A DNA stretch of 64,000 bases from Neoscytalidium dimidiatum (GCA_037367355.1 CM074706.1:434001-498000), one strand, 5' to 3'; positions 22,187 to 34,037 are shown, counted from the stretch's first letter. A program made the numbers and translations. Notes: generated by a model from the sequence alone, not told the origin.

Positions 22187-24886
22187 TCATACCCCTTCGA
22201 AGGGACGTTCTCCTCTTGCTCTGATCCATTCTCGATTTCCGCTCCGACGGCCTTCCGCAGCTTTGGCCGCGTCGCCGTTCCCACTCCCCGACGGTCTCCT
22301 TGCGAGGTCCGACAAGTTCTCGGCGTCGAGTCTGCAGAACTCGTAAGCAGCCTGCTGCGCAACGTACCGCTGCAGCTCTCTCTCCTCCATCTTGTCCTCT
22401 CTTTCCAGCCGGCGCTTCTCTTCCTCAGACAGTTTCGTTCGCCTCATCTTCCGGATCCCGTCCATGATGTACAAGAGCTCAGGCTCGGCCGCTCGAGTTC
22501 GATCGAGAGCATACTTTGGACTCCGGACGTAACGCCGAGTAACATCCACAGCCCCGTCGGCCGAGAAGGCGATGCAATAGCTCAGGTTCTTGCCCCATCC
22601 TATGAAATATCAGCATGCTTTCCTCAAAATAATGTTTTCCTTGAACGCTGGGTGCATACCTTCTGTGTAAATTCTAGGTTTGTCCCAGGCCTCTTCACAC
22701 GCATCGACGTGGACCCATCTCTTCCTGTGATCCGAGTAGACCTCTGTCCACACATGGTCCTCCGCGTTCCAGACCCAGCGAACCCTTGAGCCGATTGCAC
22801 GGCAAAGCATGGAGAAGCAGTTCGCCCACTCTCCACACCTGCCTCTCCGGGTCTGGACGAGCACGAATGCATCGTTGTACCGCGGAAACCGTTCGTAGCA
22901 CCCGCAACGCTCGGTCGCGCACTTGTAAAGCTCGACCACGTTCGCGCCTCGGGCCTGCTCGTCCGGGACCGGCGCCGCCATGCCCACGGAAACCGTCACG
23001 CCTCCGCATGCCGTGCACGGCGGGTTGTTCACCCACGAGAAGAAGGAGCGCTTGAACCATCTCAGCAGGGCGCGGACGACGCAGTCCTGGTAGCCCCAAG
23101 CTGGCAATCTCCCTCCGCCGAGGCTGGCCGCTTCCGCCCTGTAGATCTGTGATTCTTCTTCCGCTTCGTCGTAGATTTGCCCAAGCGGGATCACACGCAA
23201 GGCTTCGTCGAGCAGTCCTGGGTTCTCCCATCTGACAGGTGTGTTGGATAGGCTCTCGAGCATCTTTTTGAATCGCAGACTCCTTGCGTCTGAGGGCCTT
23301 TCAGGTGATATAGGTATGTTTCGGATAACGTGGGAGTAGTTAGCGAGGGCTGTGTAAGATGGCGGGCCATCATTAATGTAAAGGGCCTCCATCGGAAGGG
23401 AGAATTGGTTACGGCGCCACGCATGGAGGGTTCGCATCCGCCTGTCGCTTAGAGTTTTCCGGAAATCCCTGGTCCAAGCCTTTGCCTTCCTCGCATCGAT
23501 CGGCCCCGATGAGACGTCCTTGGACTGGCATTCCTCGAATCGTTTGGAGAGCTTCAAGTCTCTGTTGAACCTCCTTTCGATATCTTGGAGGACCTGGTAC
23601 GCTGGGATAATCAATGCGACGCCCGACTCAGGGCTGCCGGCGACGATGTGGCCCTCGATTTCCCCCGTCATGTCATTCACGACGATGGATCCGCAATCGC
23701 CGTCCGCAAGCGTGCCGTCGAGCTGCACGGACCAAAGCTCCTGCGAAATGCGACCGCCCGGAAGGGTCAGAAAGGTCGGCGTCCCGGAGATGGTACCGGA
23801 AGAAGCTTTTCTTGAGCCTGTGTACGCCACCACCTTTCTTCCATGGTGTGGAATGGACTTCGAGACGTTCCGCGGATGTATGACGTGAAATTTGCACGGT
23901 CCGTCCCCGATAGGCGCGTGTTTGAAAACCCTTGGGTCATTTTCGTCAAGCCTTATGAGGCAGTAATCCAGGCCCGGCGATGGACCATCCATCGAGGAAA
24001 ATACGAGATCTTCTCTTCCGAAAGCAAGCTGAGAGCCCGAGGACGAATGACTTGAATCTTCACTGACAGCCGTTGGCTCGTTGAGAGAAGGATTCTCACC
24101 TGCATCGGTATCGTGCTTGTCTTCATCGTCTTCGAAGTCGCTAATCTCTTCTGCATGGTTTTCCGGCTCGGAGTTCGGAGTGCTGTCTGCCTCCGAGTCG
24201 CTATCGTCGTCACAGTCGAGATCGAACTCGAAATCCCCATCGCTTTCGAGATCACCGCCGGTGTCCTGGTCGATGAAAGCATGTGCCGCAGTAGAGAAAA
24301 GGAGAGAATCTCCCAGTTGGAATATGGCACCGACAGTAGCCGTGACCAGCGATGGCGCTCCGTGATTGCTGGTTCGTTTAACTTTTATGGACATACCCAT
24401 TGGGTTGTCGCAGGCCGCAAATGTCGGCGAGCTGTCCAATGCACTCTGTTTCCCAGATGCCACACGCTTTAGCTCATCCAGATGAGGCGGGCGCGTGCTG
24501 TCTGCCGTCCTGAAGCCGAGGTATCGCGAAAGGATGCCGCTGTCCTCGATCTCGTTTCTGACCTTCTTCCGGGCGGAAGACTCTTGACTGCAGAAGAACA
24601 CGGTCGGGCTCGCTGCATTCTCACAGCGCCCGACCATGTAAACGGACCAGTAGACCGGGGAGGCCACTGCGTCGCCATGCTTTTCGAGGTGGTCTCTTAT
24701 CTCCTCCGACAGTTGTAGAAACATAACGCGGGCTGGTCCTCTGGCCTCCCAGCACTGGTGTTTCCCGAGTTTTCGGTACAATACGCCGATCGACTCTTCC
24801 GGGTGCGGCCATGGGTTTTGCGGGGTCCTCGTTTCGGACTTGAGTTCCAGCAGCCGCATGAAGCGGCGGCTAGGCGTCGTGGCCAT
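22187..24886 (-). CDS. Fusion protein: chymotrypsin-fold protease-like domain + peptide:N-glycanase (PNGase)
   Basis: Predicted 879-residue protein; exons 24886-22660 and 22599-22187, with a 60-bp intron inside the PNGase motif [14 protein letters not shown]. Residues ~165-440 resemble a chymotrypsin-like fold: [10 protein letters not shown] gives His202, GLDYCLIRL gives Asp307, and [12 protein letters not shown] puts Cys398 where trypsin has its Ser; [18 protein letters not shown] follows. About 70 very acidic residues (209-275) are inserted between His and Asp. After a ~25-residue linker comes a full PNGase: [20 protein letters not shown], zinc site CTAC (624/627) with C656/C661, catalytic Cys684 ([10 protein letters not shown]), His711 ([10 protein letters not shown]) and Asp728 (WVHVDACE). 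It ends in a Lys/Glu-rich coiled tail. PNGase removes N-glycans from misfolded glycoproteins in the cytosol. No stop, intron or alternative start separates the two halves. Protease activity is inferred only. Confidence 0.85.
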
Positions 24887-24930
24887 GGTTTTGGTGCAAG
24901 GCTGAGTACCCCAGCACTCACTGAAGTGCC
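24887..24930. promoter_or_regulatory. Very short head-to-head interval
   Basis: If the membrane-protein gene starts at 24931, only 44 bp separate the two divergent start codons, so each 5' UTR and promoter must overlap the other gene. If translation starts at 25122, the interval is 235 bp. Confidence 0.35.
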
Positions 24931-26460
24931 ATGGGCGATGCGAGCGATACCGGTTACGGCCACGATATCATCTCCGAGTCAATAGAAGAGGCGACAGGAG
25001 AGTCAGGCCAGCTGCTGGAACGTTGCATGGGAGCAGTGGAGTTAGAGATCCTCATGGGAAACGCGTTGGAAAAGATAAAGAGGTAAGCGCCGGCAGACGT
25101 AGACATGAGTGGCTGAGCTGCATGTGGATGCATGTTCCGTCTGCGGCTGAGCTACACCACGTCACTGATGCCCTGCAAAATGAGGCAGTGCTGAGGGGGA
25201 AAACCGTCAAGAGCCTTCATCGTAGCCTTCCTCCAACTGACCTCAACTGTCTAAGATACTCCCCTCTGCATGCGCTGCTACGTCTCCATAACACCGCTAT
25301 GATGGTCGACCAGAATCTCCTAGACGGCCCTGTCACGGCGATTGCCACTTCGCCCGAAATCAAGTCGGCGCTGCTCAGCTCACTGTGGGGGCCAGATCTG
25401 TCGCCACGAATGATCCAATCAGGCGGCCTGGACACCGATCCGTACCTTGAGTACTGTTCTCAGCAGTGCGACATTTTTTCAATCGAACAGAGTACCTACG
25501 CCGCGCCTCACGGTTCGCCTTGGCCCGGAATTGCCACACATCAGGATCTGGTTAGTGTTGTGGAGCGCTTGGCAACAGACCCGCGAGAGCGAAAACACAT
25601 CATTCATGACCTTCAAAGACTGCAACAAACTTTTCAGACTGAGAAAGACCCTTCTAGGCAGGATGCTGCCGACGAGATTCAGGCAGTGGAAAATGCTATC
25701 GACTGGGCGGCGCGCATCGTAACGATGATGGAAATCGGACGGCCTCGTTGCGCGTTCTCAGCACAGAAACCGTTGCTCTGGGAATCGGGTTCGTTACAGG
25801 ACTTCGTTGCAAATCAGTTCAGTCCAAGCAGGATAGACGCAGGCCACGTCCGGCTCCAGAAGATCTTCACCGCGCGGAACCTCGAGCGTCTTGCAGGGAT
25901 CAAGATCGAGTGGACCAGTAACCTGGCGGACCATCTGTCATTGAAGGAGGACGACACGAAGGTGATGATCTTCCACCACGCGACGTTCCTGGAACATGCC
26001 CGCACGTGAGTAAACATTGCACTGCCGGATCGACCACTTATCCTCACCACAATCTTATCACAGTGACATCTTCCCGTCCGGATTCTGCGCAGAGACGTTG
26101 CGCACGCTCGCTCTTCTGTTACCGTCATCCGATAGGAAGACAATTAAGTGGTATCGAAAGCATCAGTCCACACAAGCCCTTGACAGCAGAGCAGTTAAGT
26201 GCCCGCGGCTGAGAGCCGACGACCGGCAGATCGACAATTTCCACTTCTGGAGAGACCGACTCGTGATCCTCAAGCAGGTGTTCGACGAAGCCGAACCGAG
26301 CACCATCTCTCAATGGTGGTACGATCGGCGAAAGGGTCCGCAATGGTACACATTCTGGGTCGCCATGGCCGTGCTCGTTCTGACTGTGTTCTTCGGCATC
26401 ATCCAATCGATAGAGGGAGCGCTACAAGTATACAAAGCGTATCATCCGGAAGGGCCTTGA
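24931..26460 (+). CDS. Uncharacterised membrane protein with single C-terminal transmembrane segment
   Basis: Clear coding from 25122 (in-frame ATG) to 26005, then 26064-26460 after a 58-bp intron (GTGAGT...CACAG). This gives 426 residues or more. An acidic segment from the ATG at 24931 ([20 protein letters not shown]...LEKIKR) to a GTAAGC at 25083 also looks coding but is out of frame with the rest, and no acceptor of normal spacing joins them without losing sequence that looks coding; the 5' end is unresolved. The soluble part contains [26 protein letters not shown] and [16 protein letters not shown]. The C-terminus carries [20 protein letters not shown], a single hydrophobic helix, then [18 protein letters not shown]. 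From memory this matches a widespread uncharacterised Pezizomycotina family. Function unknown. Confidence 0.72.
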
Positions 26461-26742
26461 GAATAGAAGAGATTCCGAGACAAGAACCGAACACCTCAAT
26501 TTCCGGATACTATTCATTCACTACATCTCAGCTCTTGAACAGATGTTGTGCAACATGCATGTGCATCACTAAGCACATAATGGTTCATCACTGGCTAGGG
26601 GACCAGGAAACTTGGTCATTATGTGCGGGGAAGTCCGAGACACATGAGCTGCGGGTACAAAAGCTGCGAAAATCGGTCCCGCACTTTCAAAGCTCTGGAG
26701 CACCTCGAACGGTGATTCCAACGTCTCTTCGCTGCAATAAAG

Positions 26743-27936
26743 ATGGCTTCAACCCCGGTGAACTGCGATGTTGACTTTGATGCCAGCACGATCCGAGGCA
26801 AGACTGCAATAGTCACCGGGGGTAAGCATGTACTCTGGCTTTTTCATGTTCACTTACCTGACCGCACGTGCAGGAGCGCAAGGTATCGGAGAGGCCTACG
26901 TCAGGGCGCTCGCGGATGCTGGGTAGGACAGCCGTTCCGCGGAAAGACCCATCAACACCCGCTGAGCTGATCCACAAACCCCGTACAGCGCATACGTCGT
27001 CATCGGCGACATCGACGCCGGCGCGGCCGAAAGGCTCGTCGCCGAGTTCCCAGGGTAAGCAATGCCGGCTACGACGCGCCGCCGGCGGGTGCATGACAAT
27101 CTTGCAGCCAACTCCACTTCGCCCGCTGCGACGTAACCTCCTGGGCCGACCAACTCGCCCTCTTCCGCGCCGCCCTGGCCGTCTCCCCCACCGCCCTCAT
27201 CCACATCGTCGTGGCCAACGCGGGCACCAACGCGCACCCGGACCCGATCTACACGACCGAGCACGAGGCCCAGGCCGAGCCGTCCGAGCCCTCCCTCGCG
27301 ACGGTCGACGTCAACTACAAGGGCGTGCTCTACACGACCAAGCTGGCCCTGCACCACTTCCGGCGGCAGCACGCTGCGGCCGCGAGCGCGAAAGGAGGAG
27401 GCGACGCGGCGCCGGAGACGAGCCTGGTGCTGCAGGGCTCGATCGCCGCGTACAACGACAGCACGACGTTCTGCCAGTACGCGAGCACCAAGTGGGCGGT
27501 GCGCGGGCTGATGCGCACGCTGCGGCGGGTCGCGCCCGCGCACGGGACGAGGGTGAATGCCGTGTGTCCGTCGTAAGCCCATCCATCCATCCATCCATCC
27601 ATCCCCTCTCCAACCCTCCGTCCTGCTTTCCCTCCGCCTCCATCCCCCGGCTGAATACTGGTTAAAACTTTTTTTTCCCTTGAATTTAGGTTTCTCCGCA
27701 CGGCGCTGGTCCCCCAGCAGCTGCTCGACCTGCTCGACGCGAAGGGCGTGCCGCTGGCGAGCGCCGAGGACGCCGGGCAGTGCCTGCTGCGCGTCGTGAG
27801 CGACCGCGAGATCAACGGGCGCGCGCTGTGCGTCGTGGCGAGGGGCTTGGTCGAGGGCGCGCCGCGAGGCTATTACGACATGGATTCGGAGGGGTGGCTG
27901 GAGGGGCCGTGGAAGGAGATCTTCGGGGAGGTTTGA
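26743..27936 (+). CDS. Short-chain dehydrogenase/reductase (SDR)
   Basis: NAD(P)-dependent oxidoreductase of the classical SDR fold, 301 residues. Five exons: 26743-26821, 26874-26922, 26989-27054, 27108-27572 and 27690-27936. The cofactor motif TGGAQGIG is assembled across the first intron, and the acidic residue of VVIGDID after strand 2 favours NAD(H). NAG appears as VVANAGTNA, and the catalytic Tyr/Lys lie in YASTK, with the Ser in LQGSIAAY. It resembles the 15-hydroxyprostaglandin-dehydrogenase-like group of fungal SDRs; the substrate is unknown. Intron 4 (27573-27689) contains a (CCAT)n microsatellite of about seven units and a poly-T run before the acceptor. Every splice join lies in frame. 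Confidence 0.88.
27575..27605 (+). repeat. (CCAT)n microsatellite in an SDR intron
   Basis: About seven tandem CCAT units within intron 4 of the SDR gene; likely length-variable between isolates. Confidence 0.85.
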
Positions 27937-28575
27937 GAGAACGCTGGCAGGTGGCAGAAGAAGCTACGTCTTCAAATTGTAATGCCGCTTGCATGGGTAG
28001 CCGAAGCAGTCGTCTGGGCGTATATGTTGTCAACTCCTCGCGAAATTGACGTCCGTACGACTTCTTCGACTGCCCATGAGCTTTCATTTCGGTATTTGTC
28101 CTCATAAGTGGCCTCGTTCTGTGCAGCGAAGTGCCATTTCTTTTGCCACACGCTGTGGAGTGTGCTGTCCCCGGATCGGATCGGATATGATTTGTGGGGT
28201 TTAGGGCGGTTGTTTCATTCGGAGGGCGGCGGAAGGATGGTTGGGGAGGGAGGTTTGTTGGAGGTTGTGCTGGTTTTCTTCTCCCTCTCTTTCTTCTCTT
28301 CTTCTTGTATGGTGACGAAATCACTATTAGTGGAGTCAGAACGCGAAATGCTTACACTGGCGTTTGGTATCGAGCTGAGAGAGGTCTTCGCAGTGTGCTG
28401 GTTGTGCGATGAAGACTCCGAGAAAGTGCTGTGTCTGGGGAAGAGATCATCAGTGCATTGACGTCATGCCCCGACGCGGCGGAAGTCTCGGGAGCTCACG
28501 CCAGGTCTCCACCAACACAAAAACTCCGCCTATCTCCTCACCTCCTCTCCTCCTCTACAACCTTCTCCCGCTACA

Positions 28576-29457
28576 TCACAATTTTCGAACTGCTTCGCTA
28601 CCAGTGCTGCCAATTCCGTCGTTCGATTTCTGGCGACTCGACGAGTCGTGGCTTGGCTCGTGGAAAGTACCTGCTTGCGAAAGGCGGCTGTGGCGCTTCC
28701 TGCTCTCCTGATATCGGCCGATGCTCCGGACGCTAATTTGTCGCGGATGCGGGTGGGCAGCGAAGGATTGCATTCTCTCCAGATATGACTGTACAGCTTG
28801 TACAGTTCGCAGAAGAGACCTGGTTTTCTCCGAGAGCGTGTTCCTGTCGCTCGTTTCCGTGTCGCTCGGATGGTACGATACATCGGACTGATCACTGGCT
28901 CAGCACGTTACCTCCAGGACTGGACATGATACATGCGATGTCGGAACAATCTTGAACATGTCACCGGATCCCTGTACCAACGAGTCTCGTCTTCGTGTCC
29001 TGATGGCTGAAAGAGTCGGGTGGCAAGTTTTGTCTCAATCGGAATGCTTTCTGATTTGGGAAGAGTAGGTTATCGATCACAACGCCTAAGGCATGTCAGA
29101 ATTCCGGTCTATGGAACGTTCCACGAGAGCCCTTGTCAGTCAGTTCGCGGAAACCGTGGTGTAAGACGAGTCGCGGAACGTTTTTTTTTTTTTCCCCGGG
29201 GATGCGGATTACCGGAAATGGAAGCCTTATCGATCTTCCACATGGACAGGACTTCCGACCTCACCAACACAACCTTACGGGAAGACTTTGGAATTTTTCA
29301 TCTCACCTATCAAGCTGAAGTCGGTATGACACAGGATTAGGAATCGCTTACGGACCATGGGGTCCTTCTTGATGCATTTCTGCTGCTGCTCCGTTGCGGG
29401 TGAGCGTGGCGCAGAGCCAGTTCTGTCAATAATATTTGTGGTCTGCGAAGGAAGCAT
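28576..29457 (-). CDS. Possible small multi-exon gene, structure unresolved
   Basis: Two minus-strand segments have protein-like composition. The first starts at the ATG at 29457 (MLPSQTTNIIDRTGSAPRSP, then a Gln/Lys-rich stretch) and meets a GTAAGC donor near 29352. The second, about 28903-28576, reads SDTETSDRNTLSEKTRSLLR then VQAVQSYLERMQSF and continues Arg/Ser-rich to EAVRKL and a stop; it opens just after a CCAG that could be an acceptor. I could not place the middle exons, and I recognise no family. This could instead be chance. Confidence 0.25.
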
Positions 29458-32400
29458 GATGTATTAAGGTAAAGACGAAGAGCTAGAGTCATTGGGTACG
29501 CATTCTAAGGAGATGTCACGTAGAAAAAGGACTTTTCAAGAGACAGCGAGGGTATCAACTGATCATGGACTGGGGAGATAACTCCGCGTACGGGTATTGG
29601 ACTGTGGTCAAAGAGAAGGGAGATGAGAGTCAGGAGGAGTGGAAGATGGCGGCAAAACCTACGGGTGTACAGCTGAGGGAGGTTCGAGGAGAAAGACGCA
29701 GGCGACAGCGTTGAAAATGCTGCTGGACTGGAAAACGGTTGAAGCGGAGGCGTGGGGGAGAGACGGACCGTTTAGGAATATTGCATTTCCGTCCAAACGT
29801 CTTGCCCGACCGGCCTTATATCGATTCACGACAGTTTTCAGACACGGTTCTCAGAATACCCCACTGACGGCAATCCTTACCACTCTCCATCTCAAAGTCT
29901 CACCTCCTCTATCTACTCCTCTCGCGCCATCCAGCCACACCGTCGCCGCCAAGCTTTTCCCTCAGACAAGCCCATCACGGCCCGGACCCGGTCCCGCGAG
30001 GCTTGCTTCAAGCACGCGGTATACCGGTCGATCAACCGCTGCGCGTCACTCTAGCCATCCCCCCGGGAGCGCCGCCGCCGACCGACCGGCGGCGGCAGTG
30101 GCAGCGGCGGCGGCAAGCCGAAACCGAGAACCGCGTCGGCGGGTAAAATGGATTTTCTTGTCGCTTCCCTTTCCCCCACTTTCTCTCCACATCTCCACAA
30201 ACGCGGGGCTGGCGTACAATGGCGTTAGAGCGTTGCTGCTTGGCGGGCGCCACCAACAAGCCCTGCCCTGCTTGCGTCGCTGAGCTTTCCCCCGAGGGAG
30301 GTCTTCGGTGAAGAAGCGGCGATAAAGAGTGCGCAAGTGGGAAGTCCGAGAGGGAAAAAGGACGAAGAATCGTGGTGAGTACGGAAGTGAAATTTTATTT
30401 CTTACTGACGCGGTCGGCTCGATCGCCTCTCTCTCCCTATCCCTCTCTCGGCCGGTTCAGGAAAGATCCCAGTCGCAGGTCTCGGAACGGTCGTGCCGTT
30501 TGCCAAGCTTGGACCCTCTCTTCCATTCGTCTCGGCCCAATGTTGGTATAGCCGTTGACTCGTAGACGACACACGGAGCATGCTTCGACAGCGGCCTGCG
30601 GGAAGGGAAAGGGTGGGGAAAGAATGATCAGCCAGCCCGTCCCGCGCTCAAGCTTTTCTTGATCTAAATCTCTTTGGGATGCGATGGGGCTGCTGCTGCT
30701 GTTGCTGCGGGAGAGCGATTGTCGCCCCGCAAAAAAAAAAAGGGTATACCGTCTATCACTTGCTTACGATGCCCTCCTCGCCCCGGTACCTGCGGATATC
30801 CGGTCCCGGCACGAGAACCAGCCACACACATTTTTCGAGGCACACACCCCGGCTTTACCCCAGATTGCAGCAGGAATGGCAGAAGTGCCCGTGATCCCGT
30901 TGCTGACTGACCTGTTTGTCGTATGCGTGCATCATCCCCCTTGCTTCGCGAGCAATACTGTAACTGGGCGACGGTAAACTGCGGACCTGTTGCACGGGGC
31001 ACGCGATGCAGGTGAGATCCTGAAGGAAGAGAGTGACAAGCAATCAGATAAAGGGGGCTGGACTCTTCGATCGGCACCGACGGGGCATGCGGTCTCACTA
31101 ACCCCGCGCGTTTTTTTGTGCATCTCGTTTTTGAGCGACGGACACACTGCGTGCGCACTTGAGCCCGATAGGAAAATTCAAGCACTCGATGCATGTTGTA
31201 TGCGCCAGCGCTCCCCTGCGTGCCACCATCGACGCGTGTCGGACGGGCGCACGGAGAGGCTTTCATTGGCGTTTCTTGATGGAGGGGGGCCAATGCAGGC
31301 GCGGCTGACAATGGCGTTCGGTGCTGGCGACGCCCTTCCGCTAAACCCAAGTGTTGTATACCCGTACCCCGCAAGTTTCCGGGTTTGTGGGAAGGGGGAA
31401 AAGGGCTGAAAAAGGGCGCCCGCCACGGCTGACGCCGGCGCAGCGCCCGCTTCTTGCGTACTACGGTGGGAAACGGTTAGGTGTAGGAGCAGTGGCGGAG
31501 GGGATCGACGTCGTGCAAAATAGAAACTGTATAAGAGACGTCTTGTGGTAGGTCCTGCGACTGTAATACGATGAATAACAGCTGCGACGAAGAGCTGAGA
31601 CGTGCGGCCAGGGGAGGCATGTCCTACGGTGGCGATGAGTGAGTCGTGCGCGAGATGCGGGATGCAACAGTGTTTTCTAGCGCCGCTTCTAGAAGCTGGG
31701 GGACGGAGCGAATATATGTTCTGGTTGGTGAGATGTTTGCTTGCTTTTTTCCCTCCCCCCTTGCCCCTGTCGACGTTGCGTCTGCGTTGCGTTTCGGGGT
31801 GTTGAGCTGACCAGATGGGTGGTGTTGTGTTGAGCGCGCATGGTGGGGTTGGCCCGGGCTGGGGACCCCACGGAGAAGAAACGGCGGGCGTACAGTGAGA
31901 CCTGGGGAATCAGCGCCCGGGCAGGTGCACCCGCGGCCTGCGAGGCCACCGAAACGAAAGAAAGAAAAAAGCCGCGACCGGGTGCCAGGTGCCAGGTGCG
32001 CCCACCCTTCCCCCCGTTTCCACATTCCAACCCAAGCAGAACCCACTCCTTCGGCATTACCCACGTTTGCCGCTCCCGGATACGCGGTAAGAGAACGAAG
32101 TGTGTGTCGCATGCGCCAAGGCAGAAGCGGCAATTGCCTCGTTTTGCGCCGCAACCGGCGGCCAGGAATGCGGCGACACCGCGACAGCGTTGTCAGACCT
32201 GCTGACACCGACATGTTCGTTCAAGCCTCTTGCGCCTCCGTCCAACGCCCGTATCGCACGAGGCGCGGCTGGGCGCTGGGCGAACACGCGCGGCAAACGG
32301 GCGGTGGGTTGGGTGACAGTGGCCGTTCTGGCCACCACTCCAGGTCCAAGGGTCGCCTGGAGGTTCCGGTCGGCTGCACATGCGGGATGAGAAGCTTGCA

Positions 32401-32472
32401 TGCATGCGTGCATCTGCATTTGCCGGCGGCTAAGGGCATATTGTCCCAGGATTCAGGAGAACGGACCAGGGA

Positions 32473-32476
32473 CGGC

Positions 32477-32508
<32 letters not shown>

Positions 32509-32510
32509 GG
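32473..32510. repeat. (GGCGAG)n hexanucleotide repeat
   Basis: About five uninterrupted GGCGAG units preceded by GGCGAC variants, in non-coding DNA. Confidence 0.85.
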
Positions 32511-33824
32511 CAATTGCCGCGACCACAACCCGGGAAAGCGGCATCGACATGGGCACTACGTCTCGACCGCCGGAGCCGTGGGCGAGTGAGATGAACGGAT
32601 ATCCACAGTGGCAGTCAAATTTTGCTGGTTTTTTTGTGCTCATCGGCTGGCGAAGGAGATGCGGCTGTCTGCCCTAGTCGGGAAAGCCGATGGGTTGTTT
32701 CGGGAAAAAGCAGGCCGAGGCTGGCCTTCTTCCCGGAGAAATCTCTGGAAGGGATGCACTGACATCTGACGGCCAGAAACGTGTTACTGCCTGTCAGCAG
32801 CATCTTCTTCCAGCTTCGCGAAGGAATGGGAGTGGTGCGACGGGGCCTGACAGGCGCAAGAGCTGGCCGGCCAGTAAGCAGAGCATCTGGAGACCGGGCT
32901 GAGAGACAAAGCAGCCACTCGGCGCAGGTGACCGCGGACGAGAGCTGACAACGCTTTGTTCACGTCCGCCGATGCCCTGTGCCCCCCCCCCCCCCGTCGG
33001 CTTCGCGTTTTGTGGTCGGGCGGTGGTGGCCGCACGGCACGCGATGGCAGCCCGGCTGGCGTGGGTGGCGCCCCTCATGCGGCGCTGCTATTCCTCTTTG
33101 CTCTACCGTGCTTTTTCGCTGACCCCCGGCGGGCGCCGCGGTAGCGACGTTACATGGGCTGGCTTACATGGGCGTTGCGGCGCCTCTTCGCCTTTCCCGC
33201 GCTTGGCGGTGGAAGCTTGTCCGATGGGATGGAGAGTCAGTCAGGCACGCTAAGCTCCGCCGGCCGGCGTAGCCACCGCGCGGATCAGCCTCTGCGCGTC
33301 CTTGGCGGGCGTGATGCTCCCGTGGGTGAGCGAGGGCGGCGTTGGGGAGCGCTGTGGGCGGTGGTGGATGCTGGCGCGCGGCGTGCTCGAAGCGAGCGGC
33401 AGACGCAAGCGACGTCGGGGGGCGGTCAGTCCCCGCGGGGCGCGCAGCGCGGAGAAGACGAGATGCGGCGATTTGATGGGGAGATGGGGAGACGGGCGAG
33501 GCAGCAGGTGACATCGGGGCGGGCTTTGCTGGACGGGAGCTTGAAGGATGGCGGCCACAGCAAGCCGCCGACGTGATTCGCCTTGGCCGCAAGCCACCGG
33601 CGAGCTTGCCCAAACAGCAGCCATGCGCTCCACCCGTCAGGCCAGCATCGCCGGCGGTCTGGCGGTGATTGGGCGCAATGGCGGTCGGTACGAGGACGCT
33701 CGCTGGGCGGTCGAGGCACCGACGCCCGGGATTGCGCCGCTCCACTCTTTCTCCACTGGGGACGCGGGACTGGACCTGGAGGCAGAATGGCCGGGGCAGC
33801 GCGGCGCACGGCCGATCGCCTGGG

Positions 33825-33880
33825 GCACTGGCTCACTGGCTCACTGGCTCACTGGCACACTGGCACACTGGCAACTGGGC
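33825..33880. repeat. Octanucleotide tandem repeat (CACTGGCT / CACTGGCA)
   Basis: Three CACTGGCT-type units followed by CACTGGCA-type units and a degenerate last copy; about 56 bp in total, 340 bp before the hexose transporter start. Confidence 0.8.
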
Positions 33881-34037
33881 GCACTGCCAGCTGGGGTTCG
33901 CCTTGCCCGTCCAATTCCTTCGCATTTCGCAGCCCTCGTCATGTGCCCGCCGAACGTTACAGATGCGCGGCTGCCCACCCTGCTCTGCTGCTTTCTGCCC
34001 GCCGTGCTGCTGATCGCGTCCACGCCCAGCTTTTCTT

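Noticed and set aside
25083..25102. A 20-nt intron (GTAAGC...GTAG) in the membrane-protein gene
   Set aside because: Far below the minimum workable intron length; listed instead as an unresolved frame break.
29639..30283. 214-codon plus-strand frame
   Set aside because: Ala/Pro/Arg-rich low complexity with no homologous motif.
31895..32677. 260-codon plus-strand frame including the GGCGAG repeat
   Set aside because: Much of its openness comes from the repeat and GC bias; no domain in any part.
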